A stretch of 64,000 nucleotides of DNA from Oryzobacter telluris. GTDB lineage: Bacteria; Actinomycetota; Actinomycetes; Actinomycetales; Dermatophilaceae. The notes under the pieces are model-generated. The model was given only the letters and a program-made list of their open reading frames with translations. It had not been told where the DNA came from and did no database searches. A program made the translations under genes and the position numbers. Positions within the stretch are counted from its first letter, which is position 1, and each line of letters starts with the position of its first letter. Where the stretch lies: assembly GCF_043099285.1 (NCBI RefSeq), contig NZ_CP170723.1, positions 1,426,001-1,490,000 on the forward strand. Reading direction: 5' to 3'. This document shows, piece by piece, positions 26,541 to 35,500 of the stretch.

Positions 26541-28169
26541 ATGGACGCTGTGACCCACGTCCCCACCCCGACCAACGAGACCGTCCTCGACTACGCCCCC
26601 GGCAGCCCCGAGCGCGCCGCCCTCGAGGTGGCGCTCGTCGAGCTCGGCTCCACGAAGCACGAGCTGCCCCACACCATCGGCGGCCAGCGCGTCACCGGCA
26701 AGGGCCCCCGCATCGAGGTCCGCCAGCCGCACGCCCACCGCAAGGTCCTCGGCGTCACCCGCGGCGCCACCAAGGCCGAGGCCGCCTCTGCCGTCGACGC
26801 CGCGGTCGCCGCCGCCCCCGCGTGGCGCGAGCTGTCCTTCGACGACCGCGCCGCCATCCTCCTCAAGGCCGCCGACCTCCTCGCCGGCCCCTGGCGCGCC
26901 CGGGTCAACGCCGCGACGATGCTCGGCCAGAGCAAGACCGCCTACCAGGCCGAGATCGACGCCGCCTGCGAGCTCATCGACTTCTGGCGCTTCAACGTCC
27001 ACTTCGCCCGCCAGATCATCGAGGAGCAGCCGCCGGCCAACTCCCGCGGCCTGTGGAACCGCAGCGACTACCGCTCCCTCGAGGGCTTCGTCTACGCCGT
27101 CACCCCGTTCAACTTCACCGCGATCGCCGGCAACCTGCCCACGGCGCCCGCGCTCATGGGCAACACCGTCGTCTGGAAGCCGTCGCCGACCCAGCAGCTC
27201 GCCGCCCAGCTGACGATGGAGCTGCTCGAGGAGGCGGGGATGCCTCCGGGCGTCATCAACCTCGTCGCCGGCGACGGCATCGCCGTGTCCGACGTGGTCC
27301 TGCGCCACCCCGAGTTCGCCGGCCTGCACTTCACCGGCTCGACCCCGACCTTCCAGCACCTGTGGCGCGAGATCGGCGAGAACCTCACGACCTACCGCCA
27401 CTACCCGCGCATCGTCGGCGAGACCGGTGGCAAGGACTTCGTCCTCGCCCACCCGAGCGCCGACCCCGACGTGCTGCGCACCGCCCTGATCCGCGGGGCG
27501 TTCGAGTTCCAGGGCCAGAAGTGCTCGGCCGCGTCGCGGGCCTACGTGCCGCGCTCGCTGTGGAAGGTCATCAGGAAGGACCTCGTCGAGATCACCAACG
27601 GGCTGTCCGTCGGCGACGTCACCGACCTGTCGAACTTCATGGGCGCCGTCATCGACGACCGAGCGTTCGCCAAGCACAAGGCCGCCATCGACCGGGCCCA
27701 CGCCACGGCGCACCTCGACGTCGTCGCCGGCGGCACCTACGACGACTCCGTGGGCTACTTCGTGCGGCCCACCGTCGTCGAGAGCAGCGACCCGGCCGAC
27801 GCGATGTTCTCCACCGAGTACTTCGGCCCGATCCTCGCCGTGCACGTCTACCCCGACCGCCAGTACGACAAGGTCCTCGACCAGATGGAGTCGGTCGCGC
27901 CGTACGCGCTCACCGGCGCCGTCATCGCGCAGGACCGGGCCGCCATCGCCGACGCCATGCACCGCCTGCGGTTCGCGGCCGGCAACTTCTACATCAACGA
28001 CAAGCCGACCGGTGCGGTCGTCGGGCAGCAGCCCTTCGGCGGCGGCCGCGCGTCGGGCACCAACGACAAGGCCGGCTCGGCGGCGAACCTGCTGCGCTGG
28101 TCCTCGGTGCGCTCCATCAAGGAGAACTTCGTGCCGCCGACCGCGCACGGCTACCCCCACATGGGCTGA
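26541..28169 (+). CDS. pruA: L-glutamate gamma-semialdehyde (P5C) dehydrogenase
   Basis: This 542-residue aldehyde dehydrogenase oxidises glutamate-gamma-semialdehyde (from proline or ornithine) to glutamate with NAD+. The fit to the P5C dehydrogenase subfamily is close: start MDAVTHVPTPTNETVLDYAPGSPER, VTPFNFTAIAGNLPTAPALMGN, GETGGKDFVLAHPSA (catalytic Glu region), catalytic C328 in GQKCSAASRAYVP and GRASGTNDKAGS. No proline dehydrogenase is adjacent. A GAGGAGCC site precedes the ATG. With the NAD-GDH at 32523 it gives a route to 2-oxoglutarate. A very long bidirectional hairpin follows. Confidence 0.96.
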   Translation: MDAVTHVPTPTNETVLDYAPGSPERAALEVALVELGSTKHELPHTIGGQRVTGKGPRIEVRQPHAHRKVLGVTRGATKAEAASAVDAAVAAAPAWRELSFDDRAAILLKAADLLAGPWRARVNAATMLGQSKTAYQAEIDAACELIDFWRFNVHFARQIIEEQPPANSRGLWNRSDYRSLEGFVYAVTPFNFTAIAGNLPTAPALMGNTVVWKPSPTQQLAAQLTMELLEEAGMPPGVINLVAGDGIAVSDVVLRHPEFAGLHFTGSTPTFQHLWREIGENLTTYRHYPRIVGETGGKDFVLAHPSADPDVLRTALIRGAFEFQGQKCSAASRAYVPRSLWKVIRKDLVEITNGLSVGDVTDLSNFMGAVIDDRAFAKHKAAIDRAHATAHLDVVAGGTYDDSVGYFVRPTVVESSDPADAMFSTEYFGPILAVHVYPDRQYDKVLDQMESVAPYALTGAVIAQDRAAIADAMHRLRFAAGNFYINDKPTGAVVGQQPFGGGRASGTNDKAGSAANLLRWSSVRSIKENFVPPTAHGYPHMG

Positions 28170-28178
28170 CACCCTCGA

Positions 28179-28235
28179 CTGATGGCGAATAACCCACGCG
28201 GAGAACGGCTCTCCGCGTGGGTTATTCGCCATCAG
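28179..28235. terminator. Exceptionally long palindromic bidirectional terminator
   Basis: A perfect 26-bp inverted repeat (28179-28204 with 28210-28235) with a 5-base loop lies between pruA and the convergent DUF2505 gene. The stem includes an AT-rich block (CGAATAAC), unusual in this GC-rich region. Confidence 0.8.
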
Positions 28236-28242
28236 TGCACAG

Positions 28243-28737
28243 TCAGCGGGCGAGCCACTCCCGCAGGAGGTTCGCCTCGATGCCGATGGCCGCGGTGATC
28301 GGCTCGGCCGCGGCCTTCTCGAGGCGCCCGCCGATGAGGGGCACGTTCGCCTTGAGGTCGGCGTCGAGGACCTCGGCGGTGCCCGAGCCCGACGGCACGA
28401 GCCGCAGCGTCCCCTTGATGGTGAGCGGCGCACCCTTGACGTGGATGTCGACGACGGCCTCGCGCGACCCATCGGCCGCCGGGCCGGACCAGTCGATGAC
28501 CTCGATGATCGTCAGGTGCTCGCCGACGAAGGAGCGCGCGATGTCGGGGAGGCCGTCGGAGGGCAGCTGCCGCTGGGTGCGGACCCGCTGCTTCGGGGCG
28601 GAGCCGCTGACGTCGACGGTGTACGTCCCGTCGTCGGTCGTCGCGGCGCACTTGGCTTCCTGGAAGGCCTGGTCGGTGAGCAGGGCGTGGACCTCGTCGA
28701 CGGTCCCGGCCAGCTCCTCACGCGTCTGGAGTCGCAC
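28243..28737 (-). CDS. DUF2505 family protein (SRPBCC-like)
   Basis: This 164-residue protein of the DUF2505 family has an SRPBCC/START-like fold, expected to have a hydrophobic cavity. The sequence shows the N-terminal pattern of LAGTVDEVHALLTDQAFQEAKCAAT and a long C-terminal helix ITAAIGIEANLLREWLA. It is transcribed alone or as the last gene after the WXG-like pair (36-base gap). GTG 28737 is preceded by a GAGAGGA site. The family has no known biochemical role; lipid binding is an inference from fold. Confidence 0.85.
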   Translation of the reverse strand: MRLQTREELAGTVDEVHALLTDQAFQEAKCAATTDDGTYTVDVSGSAPKQRVRTQRQLPSDGLPDIARSFVGEHLTIIEVIDWSGPAADGSREAVVDIHVKGAPLTIKGTLRLVPSGSGTAEVLDADLKANVPLIGGRLEKAAAEPITAAIGIEANLLREWLAR

Positions 28738-28773
28738 TCTGGCGTCCTCTCGCTCGTCGGTCCGGTGATCCTC

Positions 28774-29295
28774 TCACCCGCGTCGCAGGACGTGGGAGAC
28801 CTCGGCGAGCGTGGTCGTGGAGTCCCGCAGGACTTCGAGGACGAAGTCCCGGCGCCGGGTGTGCTGGGCGGCGACGAGGTCGAGGTCGGCCTGGAGGAGG
28901 TCGCGGGTCGTCTCGCGCTCGCGGGCCGCATCCAGGTCAGCGGTGCCGCTGACGCCCCAGGCGGGGGCGACCCGGCCGTCGCGGACCTCGAGGCCGGCGC
29001 GCGCCCCGCGCTCGCGCAGGGTGCGCTCGCGAGCCACGAGGTCGGCGAGGTCGGTGGCCTGGTCCTGGAGGACCTGTCCCACGTGGTCGAGCTGGGCGGC
29101 CAGGGTGGCGGCGGCCGTCGTGAGGCCGTCGGCGGCCTGCCGGGTGGTCGCGGAGGTCCGGCCGGTCCAGTCGTCACCGACCGCACTCGTGGCGGAGGCG
29201 AGGGCCGACCCCTCGGCCTCCAGCCGTCGGGACACCTCGCGGGCCGTCCGCGCGCACGCCGACAGGGACGCGGCATCGCCGGGCACGACGGTCAC
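28774..29295 (-). CDS. WXG100-like helical protein, possible type VII substrate (second of pair)
   Basis: This 173-residue protein is predicted almost entirely helical. The N-terminal 90 residues form a helical hairpin around DDWTGRTSATTRQAADGL, where the W-T-G turn resembles the WXG motif of EsxA/B-type proteins. The C-terminal half has further long helices (LLQADLDLVAAQHTRRRDFV). The GTG start overlaps the stop of the partner gene in GTGA, like paired esx genes. The secretion signal YxxxD/E typical of mycobacterial Esx proteins is not seen, so secretion is unproven. Assignment rests on helical pattern, W-x-G turn and paired arrangement. A plain cytoplasmic role is also possible. Confidence 0.6.
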   Translation of the reverse strand: MTVVPGDAASLSACARTAREVSRRLEAEGSALASATSAVGDDWTGRTSATTRQAADGLTTAAATLAAQLDHVGQVLQDQATDLADLVARERTLRERGARAGLEVRDGRVAPAWGVSGTADLDAARERETTRDLLQADLDLVAAQHTRRRDFVLEVLRDSTTTLAEVSHVLRRG

Positions 29296-29597
29296 CGTCC
29301 GACCTCGAGGTCGGAAGCGGTGTGGTCGTGCACGGCGCGGGGGGCGCGCGCTGCGTCCGGGGTCGAGGGTGCGAACCGGGCGACCGTGGGGGCCAGCTCG
29401 TCGGCCGAGGCGCCGACGGCCCGCAGCGTGTCGGCGACCTGGTCGAGCCAGTCGTCGAGGACGCGCTGGGCGTGCGGCTCCCCGGTGACGACGAGGGACG
29501 CCAGGACGTCCTCCTCGGCCTCGGCGACGACGGCGCGCAGGGCGTCGAGCCGCGCGAGGAGCGCCGCGGCGCGCGTCGGGTCGGGCTCGAGGGGCAC
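29292..29597 (-). CDS. Small WXG100-like helical protein (first of pair)
   Basis: This 101-residue acidic protein is predicted as two long helices: residues about 7-38 and 44-75, joined by a turn (LVVTGEPHAQRVLDDWL), then a low-complexity tail. Size and shape match WXG100-type proteins, though the turn reads VTGEP rather than WXG. GTG 29597 is preferred over GTG 29600 since TAGGGT (29609-29604) lies 6 bases before it and no ribosome-binding site is present. A DnaA-box-like site sits 28 bases upstream of that -10 box. The gene is divergent from the M20 gene and overlaps the next gene by 4 bases. Confidence 0.6.
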   Translation of the reverse strand: MPLEPDPTRAAALLARLDALRAVVAEAEEDVLASLVVTGEPHAQRVLDDWLDQVADTLRAVGASADELAPTVARFAPSTPDAARAPRAVHDHTASDLEVGR

Positions 29598-29603
29598 CAC
29601 CCC

Positions 29604-29609
29604 ACCCTA
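29604..29609 (-). promoter_or_regulatory. -10 element of the WXG-like operon
   Basis: On the minus strand TAGGGT is followed 6 bases later by the GTG at 29597, so transcription and translation probably start at nearly the same base. Confidence 0.5.
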
Positions 29610-29613
29610 GTGA

Positions 29614-29731
29614 GCCCACGAGCCCCACCCGACCCGTCATCCACAGCCCCACCCCCCGCGGTGAGTGCGGAACTGGTCGCCGGGGCAGCCGCTTCCGCAC
29701 TCGCGGCCCGGTGTCGCGGGGGCTCGTGGGC
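29614..29731. repeat. Nested inverted repeats in a divergent promoter region
   Basis: An outer perfect 13-bp inverted repeat (29614-29626 with 29719-29731) encloses an inner perfect 10-bp inverted repeat (29663-29672 with 29693-29702), nearly concentric. The structure occupies most of the gap between the WXG-like operon and the M20 gene and could form a cruciform or be a protein-binding region. Confidence 0.6.
29637..29645 (+). promoter_or_regulatory. DnaA-box-like site of the WXG-like operon
   Basis: TCATCCACA lies 28 bases upstream of the predicted -10 box of the WXG-like operon, the same distance and orientation as TTGTCCACA at the FHA-FtsK gene. It sits inside the nested inverted repeat. 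Confidence 0.4.
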
Positions 29732-29747
29732 GGTGTGCCCCTCGGCG

Positions 29748-29753
29748 TAGGGT
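29748..29753 (+). promoter_or_regulatory. -10 element of the M20-decarboxylase operon
   Basis: TAGGGT is followed 6 bases later by the GTG at 29760; no Shine-Dalgarno sequence is present, so the transcript is probably leaderless. Confidence 0.5.
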
Positions 29754-29759
29754 CACCGC

Positions 29760-30968
29760 GTGGGCACCGACCGATCCACCACGACCGTCGCCGGCACCGC
29801 CGTGACGGTGGATGACGTCGGGCCGGCGGCGGTCGCCCTCACCGCCGAGCTCGTGGCCGTCGACTCGGTGAACCCGGGGCTCGTGCCCGGCGCAGCGGGG
29901 GAGGGTGCGGTCGTCGAGCTCCTCACGCACCGGTTGCGCCGCAACGGGTTCGAGACCCACGTCATCACACCGGACGGCCACCGCGACCGGCCGAGCCTCG
30001 TCGCCATCGGCCCGAGCGGAGCCTCCGGCCCCACGGTCCTGCTCACCGGCCACGTCGACACCGTCGGCGTCGCCGGCATGCCCACCCCCTTCGACCCGGT
30101 CGCCGACGGCGACCGGATGACCGGCCGCGGCACCTGCGACATGAAGGGCGGCGTCGCCGCGATGGTCGTGGCCGCCGAGGCGCTCGCGCGCTCCCGGACC
30201 CCCGGTCGGGTCGTCCTCGCCCTCGTCGCCGACGAGGAGGACGCGAGCCTGGGAGCGGAGGCCGTCATCACTGCCCTGCCGGGACTGGGGGTCCGGCCCG
30301 ACGTCGCCGTCGTGGGGGAGCCGACGTGGCTGGCCGCCGCCGCGAGCCTGCGGGGGTACGCCCTCGTGGAGGTCGTCCTCGAGGGGCGCGCTGCCCACTC
30401 GTCGCAGCCCGAGCGCGGGGTCAACGCGGTGACGCACCTCGGCCGGCTCCTGGCCGCCGTCGAGGCCCGCTCGCACGACCTCCCCGACCCCGGCGGCTCG
30501 CTCATGGTCACCGTCGCCGCCGGGGGGGAGTCGCCGTTCGTCCTCGCGCGCTCCGCCCGGGCCGTGGTGGAACGGCGCACGGTCCCGGGAGAGTCCTCGC
30601 AGGACGCGCTCGCCGAGGTCGAGGACCTGCTCGACACCCTGCACGCCGCCGACCCCACCGTCACCGCCACCGCGACCCTCACCATGGCCCGCGAGGCCTG
30701 GCGTGCCGACAGCACCGGCCCCGCGGCGACGTTCTCGGACGACCTCCTCGCCGCCCTCGGTGACACCGCCCCGGCCAAGCCCTTCCACGCCCCCTACTGG
30801 ATGGAGGCGCCGCTCTGGCAGGCCGCCGGCATCCCCGTGGTCGTGTGCGGTCCGGCCGGTGGCGGACTTCACGCGGCCGACGAGTGGGTCGACCTCCGGC
30901 AGGTGCGGGCGTACGCGCAGGCGCTCGTCGACGCCGTCACGGCCTGGTCCGGGCGCCATGCCGACTGA
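29760..30968 (+). CDS. M20 family deacylase/peptidase (ArgE/DapE type)
   Basis: This 402-residue zinc-dependent amidohydrolase of the M20 family resembles acetylornithine deacetylase and succinyl-diaminopimelate desuccinylase. Metal and catalytic motifs in order: TGHVDTVG (zinc His and catalytic Asp), GRGTCDMKGG (bridging Asp), DEEDASLGAE (catalytic Glu pair), GEPTWL, and a C-terminal GPAGGGLHAADEWVDL that supplies the last zinc His. The dimerisation domain lies in the middle (about 190-300). GTG 29760 follows a -10 box closely. It overlaps the PLP decarboxylase by 11 bases, suggesting consecutive steps, for example release of a basic amino acid followed by decarboxylation. Substrate not established. 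Confidence 0.9.
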   Translation: MGTDRSTTTVAGTAVTVDDVGPAAVALTAELVAVDSVNPGLVPGAAGEGAVVELLTHRLRRNGFETHVITPDGHRDRPSLVAIGPSGASGPTVLLTGHVDTVGVAGMPTPFDPVADGDRMTGRGTCDMKGGVAAMVVAAEALARSRTPGRVVLALVADEEDASLGAEAVITALPGLGVRPDVAVVGEPTWLAAAASLRGYALVEVVLEGRAAHSSQPERGVNAVTHLGRLLAAVEARSHDLPDPGGSLMVTVAAGGESPFVLARSARAVVERRTVPGESSQDALAEVEDLLDTLHAADPTVTATATLTMAREAWRADSTGPAATFSDDLLAALGDTAPAKPFHAPYWMEAPLWQAAGIPVVVCGPAGGGLHAADEWVDLRQVRAYAQALVDAVTAWSGRHAD

Positions 30969-32379
30969 CCCGCGCCGGCTGCGCGGTGACGCGCCGCTGC
31001 TCGACGCGTGGCTGCGCTTCCAGGAGGAGGCGCCGACACCCTTCACGATCCCGGGGCACAAGCAGCGCCACGACCTCGTCGGCGACGTCGTGGCCGGCGA
31101 CGTCCCGCTCTACGCCGGTCTCGACACCATGAAGCTCTCCCGCGGCGTCGTCGACGAGGCCGAGGACCGAGCCGGACGGCTGTGGGGCGCCGACCTGTGC
31201 CGCTTCTCGGTGGGCGGGTCGACGCACGGCAACCAGGCGCTGGCCCTCGCGGTGGGACGGCCGGGCGACCGGGTCGTCGTGGCCCGAACCCTGCACCGGT
31301 CGATGCTCCTCGGGCTGGTCCTTGCCGGCCTCGATCCCGTGTGGGTGCGCCCGGAGGTCGACCCGACGCACGGGCTGCCCCTCGGCATCACGGCCGCCGC
31401 CCTCGAGGCCGCCCTGGTCTCCGCGCCCGACGCCAGGGCCGTCTTCGTCGGCGACCCGTCCTACGTCGGCACGGTCGGGGATGTCGGGGCGCTCGCCGAG
31501 GTCGCCCACCGGCACGGCGTGCCCCTCGTCGTCGACGCCGCCTGGGGCGCGCACCTCGGGTTCCACCCCGCCCTGCCGCCCCACGCCATCGCGGCAGGGG
31601 CCGACGCCCTCGTGACGAGCGCGCACAAGGCCCTTCCGGCGTGGTCGCAGGGCGCCATCGTCCTCGCCCGCAGCCGCCGGATCAGCCGCGCGCGCTTCCA
31701 CGCCGGGGTCGAGGCGACCGCCACGACGAGCCCCGCCGGTGCCATCCTCGCGAGCATCGACGCCGCCCGCGCCCTCCTCCAGCGCGACGGCGAGGCCCTG
31801 CTCGGCGAGGTCGTCGACGCGGTGGCGGCCGCCCGCCGCCGGCTCCAGCGCGTGCCCGGCCTCGTCGTCCTCGACGGACCCACGGTGGACCCGACGCGCC
31901 TCGTCCTCGTCCTGCCGGGCACCGGTGCCGACGGCAACGCCGTGGAGGACGACCTCATCGCGGGCGGACGGCCTCTGGAGATGGCCGACCGCGACACGGT
32001 CGTCGCGATGGTCACGCTCGCCGACACGCGCCGCGGCATCGAGGACCTCACCCTGGCCCTCCTCGAGGCCGTCGAGCGGCACCGCGGCACGCCCCGGCCG
32101 GTGGTCGCCGCCGGCGTCTGGTCGGTGGACCCGGTGCAGGTGGCCTCCCCTCGCGAGGCCTTCTTCGCCCGGCGCGAGAGCGTGCCGCTGGAGCGCGCGG
32201 TGGGCCGGGTCTGTGCCGAGCTCGTCGCCCCGTACCCGCCCGGCATCCCCGTGCTGGCGCCGGGTGAGGAGGTCACCCTCGAGGCCGTCGACGCCCTGCG
32301 CGCCGCCCGCGCGGCGGGCAGCCGGATCGCCTACGCGGCGGACCCGACGGTCCGCACCCTCGACGTCGTCGCCGAGTAG
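30958..32379 (+). CDS. PLP-dependent Orn/Lys/Arg decarboxylase family protein
   Basis: This 473-residue fold type I decarboxylase (Orn/Lys/Arg decarboxylase major domain, SpeA/YaaO-like) has TIPGHKQRHD near the N-terminus, FSVGGSTHGNQAL, VVDAAWGAHLGFHP (PLP-binding Asp) and TSAHKALPAWSQG, where the lysine forms the Schiff base. The C-terminal domain has VAPYPPGIPVLAPGEE. The protein lacks the N-terminal wing of inducible E. coli enzymes. Start ATG 30958 lies within the end of the M20 gene. The reaction would yield a polyamine such as cadaverine, putrescine or agmatine; which one cannot be told from sequence. Confidence 0.9.
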   Translation: MPTDPRRLRGDAPLLDAWLRFQEEAPTPFTIPGHKQRHDLVGDVVAGDVPLYAGLDTMKLSRGVVDEAEDRAGRLWGADLCRFSVGGSTHGNQALALAVGRPGDRVVVARTLHRSMLLGLVLAGLDPVWVRPEVDPTHGLPLGITAAALEAALVSAPDARAVFVGDPSYVGTVGDVGALAEVAHRHGVPLVVDAAWGAHLGFHPALPPHAIAAGADALVTSAHKALPAWSQGAIVLARSRRISRARFHAGVEATATTSPAGAILASIDAARALLQRDGEALLGEVVDAVAAARRRLQRVPGLVVLDGPTVDPTRLVLVLPGTGADGNAVEDDLIAGGRPLEMADRDTVVAMVTLADTRRGIEDLTLALLEAVERHRGTPRPVVAAGVWSVDPVQVASPREAFFARRESVPLERAVGRVCAELVAPYPPGIPVLAPGEEVTLEAVDALRAARAAGSRIAYAADPTVRTLDVVAE

Positions 32380-32380
32380 C

Positions 32381-32416
32381 CGGTCGAAAGTGTCCCGTGG
32401 GCGAGACACCCGACCG
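32381..32416 (+). terminator. Terminator after the decarboxylase gene
   Basis: CGGTCG (32381-32386) pairs with CGACCG (32411-32416), and inside it GTGTC (32390-32394) pairs with GACAC (32405-32409). The interrupted hairpin starts two bases after the stop codon. Confidence 0.5.
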
Positions 32417-32449
32417 CTCCCCGGCAGACGGTCCCCCCGGCAGGGTGGC

Positions 32450-32455
32450 TAGTCT
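32450..32455 (+). promoter_or_regulatory. Possible -10 element of NAD-GDH gene
   Basis: TAGTCT lies 68 bases upstream of the ATG, after the decarboxylase terminator. The -35 region is weak, so this is tentative. Confidence 0.3.
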
Positions 32456-32522
32456 CGGACGCGAGCACGACGCCGTGCTCCACCGCCACAGGTGACTCGC
32501 GACCAAGGAGTGCCACCGCACC

Positions 32523-35500
32523 ATGTCGAAGCCCCAGACCGGCAGCCGCGAGGACGTCCTCGCCTCGATCGCAGCAGCGTTCGAGGAGGCAGCGCCGGAC
32601 GGCGGCGGCAAGGACTTCGTCGAGCGGTACTTCCGGCACGTCCCCCTCGACGAGCTGACCTCCCGGGCGCCCGAGGTCTACGCCGGTGCGGCCCGCAGCC
32701 ACCTCGAGCTCGCCCGCGACCGCCTGCCGGGCGTCGCGAACGTCCGGGTCTACAACCCGACGACCGAGACCGACGGCTGGTCGAACGCCCGCACCATCAT
32801 CCAGGTCGTCACCGACGACATGCCCTTCCTCGTCGACTCGGTCACCGGGGCGCTCGTCGGCGCCGGTATGGACATCCACCTCATCGTCCACCCGCAGCTC
32901 GTCGTCAGCCGCGACGCCGTCGGCCGGTTCGAGAAGGTCGTCGCGCGCGACGTCACCGGCCGTACGAAGAACAAGGTCGCCGTCGGCGAGCTCCCCGAGT
33001 CGTGGATGCTGCTCTCCGTCGACCGCGAGAGCGACGAGGGCCGCCGCGGCGAGCTCGAGGCCAGGGTGCGCCACGTCCTCGAGGACGTCCGCCAGGCCGT
33101 CGAGGACTGGCCGAAGATGCGCAGCAAGTGCCTCGTCCTCGCCGCCGAGCTCGAGGGGTCGCCGCCGGTGGGGGTCGACGCCGAGGAGGTCGCGCGGGTC
33201 ACGACCTTCATGCGCTGGATGGCCGAGGACCACTTCACCTTCCTCGGCTACCGCGACTACGTCCTCGAGGAGACCGGCGACGGCGAGGCGATCGTCCCGG
33301 TGACCGGGTCGGGGCTCGGCCTGCTCCGCTCCGACCCCCCGCAGGGCGAGCAGCCCGACGTCCTCAGCCGCGAAGCCGCCGCCAAGGCGCACGACCGCAA
33401 CATCCTCGTGCTGACCAAGGCGAACTCGCGCTCCACGGTGCACCGCGTCACCCACCTCGACTACGTCGGCGTGAAGTCGTTCGGCGACGACGGCGAGGTC
33501 GTGGGGGAGCGGCGCTTCCTCGGGCTCTACGCCTCCACGGCCTACACCGAGTCGGTGCTGCGGGTGCCGCTCGTCGCCGAGAAGGTGCGCGCCGTCCTCG
33601 AGCGCAGCGGCGTCGCCTCCGACAGCCACACCGGCAAGGACCTCCTCGAGGTCCTCGAGAGCTACCCGCGCGACGAGCTGTTCCAGGCGAGCATCGAGAA
33701 CCTCTACGAGACCGCGATGGCGGTCACCCAGCTGCAGGAGCGCCGGCGCACCAAGCTGTTCATCCGCGAGGACGACTTCGGCCGCTTCGTCTCCTGCCTC
33801 GTCTACATCCCGCGCGACCGCTACAACACCGCGGTCCGGATGCGGATGGCCGACATCCTCACCGAGACCTTCGGCGGCGAGTCGGTCGAGTTCGCCGCAC
33901 GGGTGAGCGAGTCCGCCCTGTCCCGGCTCCAGTTCGTCGTGCGGGTGCCGCGCGGCAGGCGGGTGCGCACCCTCGACCGCGCCGAGCAGGAGCGCCTCGA
34001 GCAGCGGCTCGTGGAGGTCAGCCGCACCTGGTCCGACCGCCTCGGCGACGCCCTGCGTCACGAGCACGGTGAGGAGGAGGGCGACCGGCTGATGGACCGG
34101 TTCGGCCGCGCCTTCAACGCCGGGTACGAGGACACCTTCACGGTCAACCAGGGCGTCGCCGACCTCCAGCACCTCGACCGCCTCGGCGCCGACCAGGGCA
34201 CGAGCGTCGCGCTCTACCGGCCGGCCGAGGGCGGCGACGACCTGCGGCGCTTCAAGCTCTTCCGCGTCGACCCGTTGTCGCTCACCGACATCCTGCCGAT
34301 CTTCACGCACATGGGTGTCGAGGTCGTCGACGAGCAGCCCTACGAGGTCGAGCGCGCCGACGGCACCACGCTGCACGTCTACGACTTCGGCCTGCGGGTG
34401 CAGAACGCCGACATCTGGGAGGCGTGCCCGTACGACCAGCTCCGCGACCTCTTCGAGGGCGCGGTGTCGGCCGTCTGGGACGGGCGGGCCGAGTCCGACG
34501 GCTTCAACAAGCTCGTCCTCGCCGCGCAGCTCACCTGGCGGCAGGTCGTCATCCTCCGCACCGTCGCCAAGTACCTGCGCCAGACGCGCGCCACGTACTC
34601 GCAGGACTACCTGGAGGACGCGCTCGTCTCGCACCCCTCCATCGCCCGCGACCTGGTCGCGGTGTGGGAGAACCGTTTCGACCCCGAGCGCGCGGGCATC
34701 AAGGACGCCAAGGCGCGCGACGCGGCCGAGGAGGGGCTGGCCCAGCAGGTGCTCGACGCCCTCGACGACGTCTCCTCGCTCGACCACGACCGCATCATCC
34801 GGGCCTTCCTCGGCGTCATCCGCGCCGGGTTGCGCACGAACTTCTACCAGGAGGGCAAGGACGGCGCGCCGCACAAGCCGTACGTCTCCCTCAAGCTCAA
34901 CCCCAAGGCCGTCCCCGACCTGCCGGCCCCGCGCCCGCAGTTCGAGATCTGGGTCTACAGCCCGCGGGTCGAGGGCGTGCACCTGCGCTTCGGCCCGGTC
35001 GCGCGCGGCGGGCTGCGCTGGTCCGACCGGCGCGAGGACTTCCGCACCGAGATCCTCGGCCTGGTCAAGGCGCAGATGGTGAAGAACGCCGTCATCGTGC
35101 CCACGGGGTCCAAGGGCGGGTTCTACCCCAAGCAGCTGCCCGACATGGCGGTCGACCGCGAGGCCTGGCTCGAGGAGGGCAAGGCGTCGTACCGGTTGTT
35201 CATCTCGGGCCTGCTCGACCTCACCGACAACCGGGTCAGCGGCGACATCGTCCATCCCGAGCGGGTGGTGCGCCACGACGGCGACGACCCCTACCTCGTG
35301 GTCGCGGCCGACAAGGGCACGGCGACCTTCTCCGACATCGCCAACGGCGTGTCGCAGTCGTACGGGTTCTGGCTCGACGACGCGTTCGCCTCCGGCGGCT
35401 CGGCGGGCTACGACCACAAGGCCATGGGCATCACCGCCCGCGGCGCGTGGGAGTCGGTGAAGCGCCACTTCCGGGACATGGGCGTCGACACGCAGACCCA

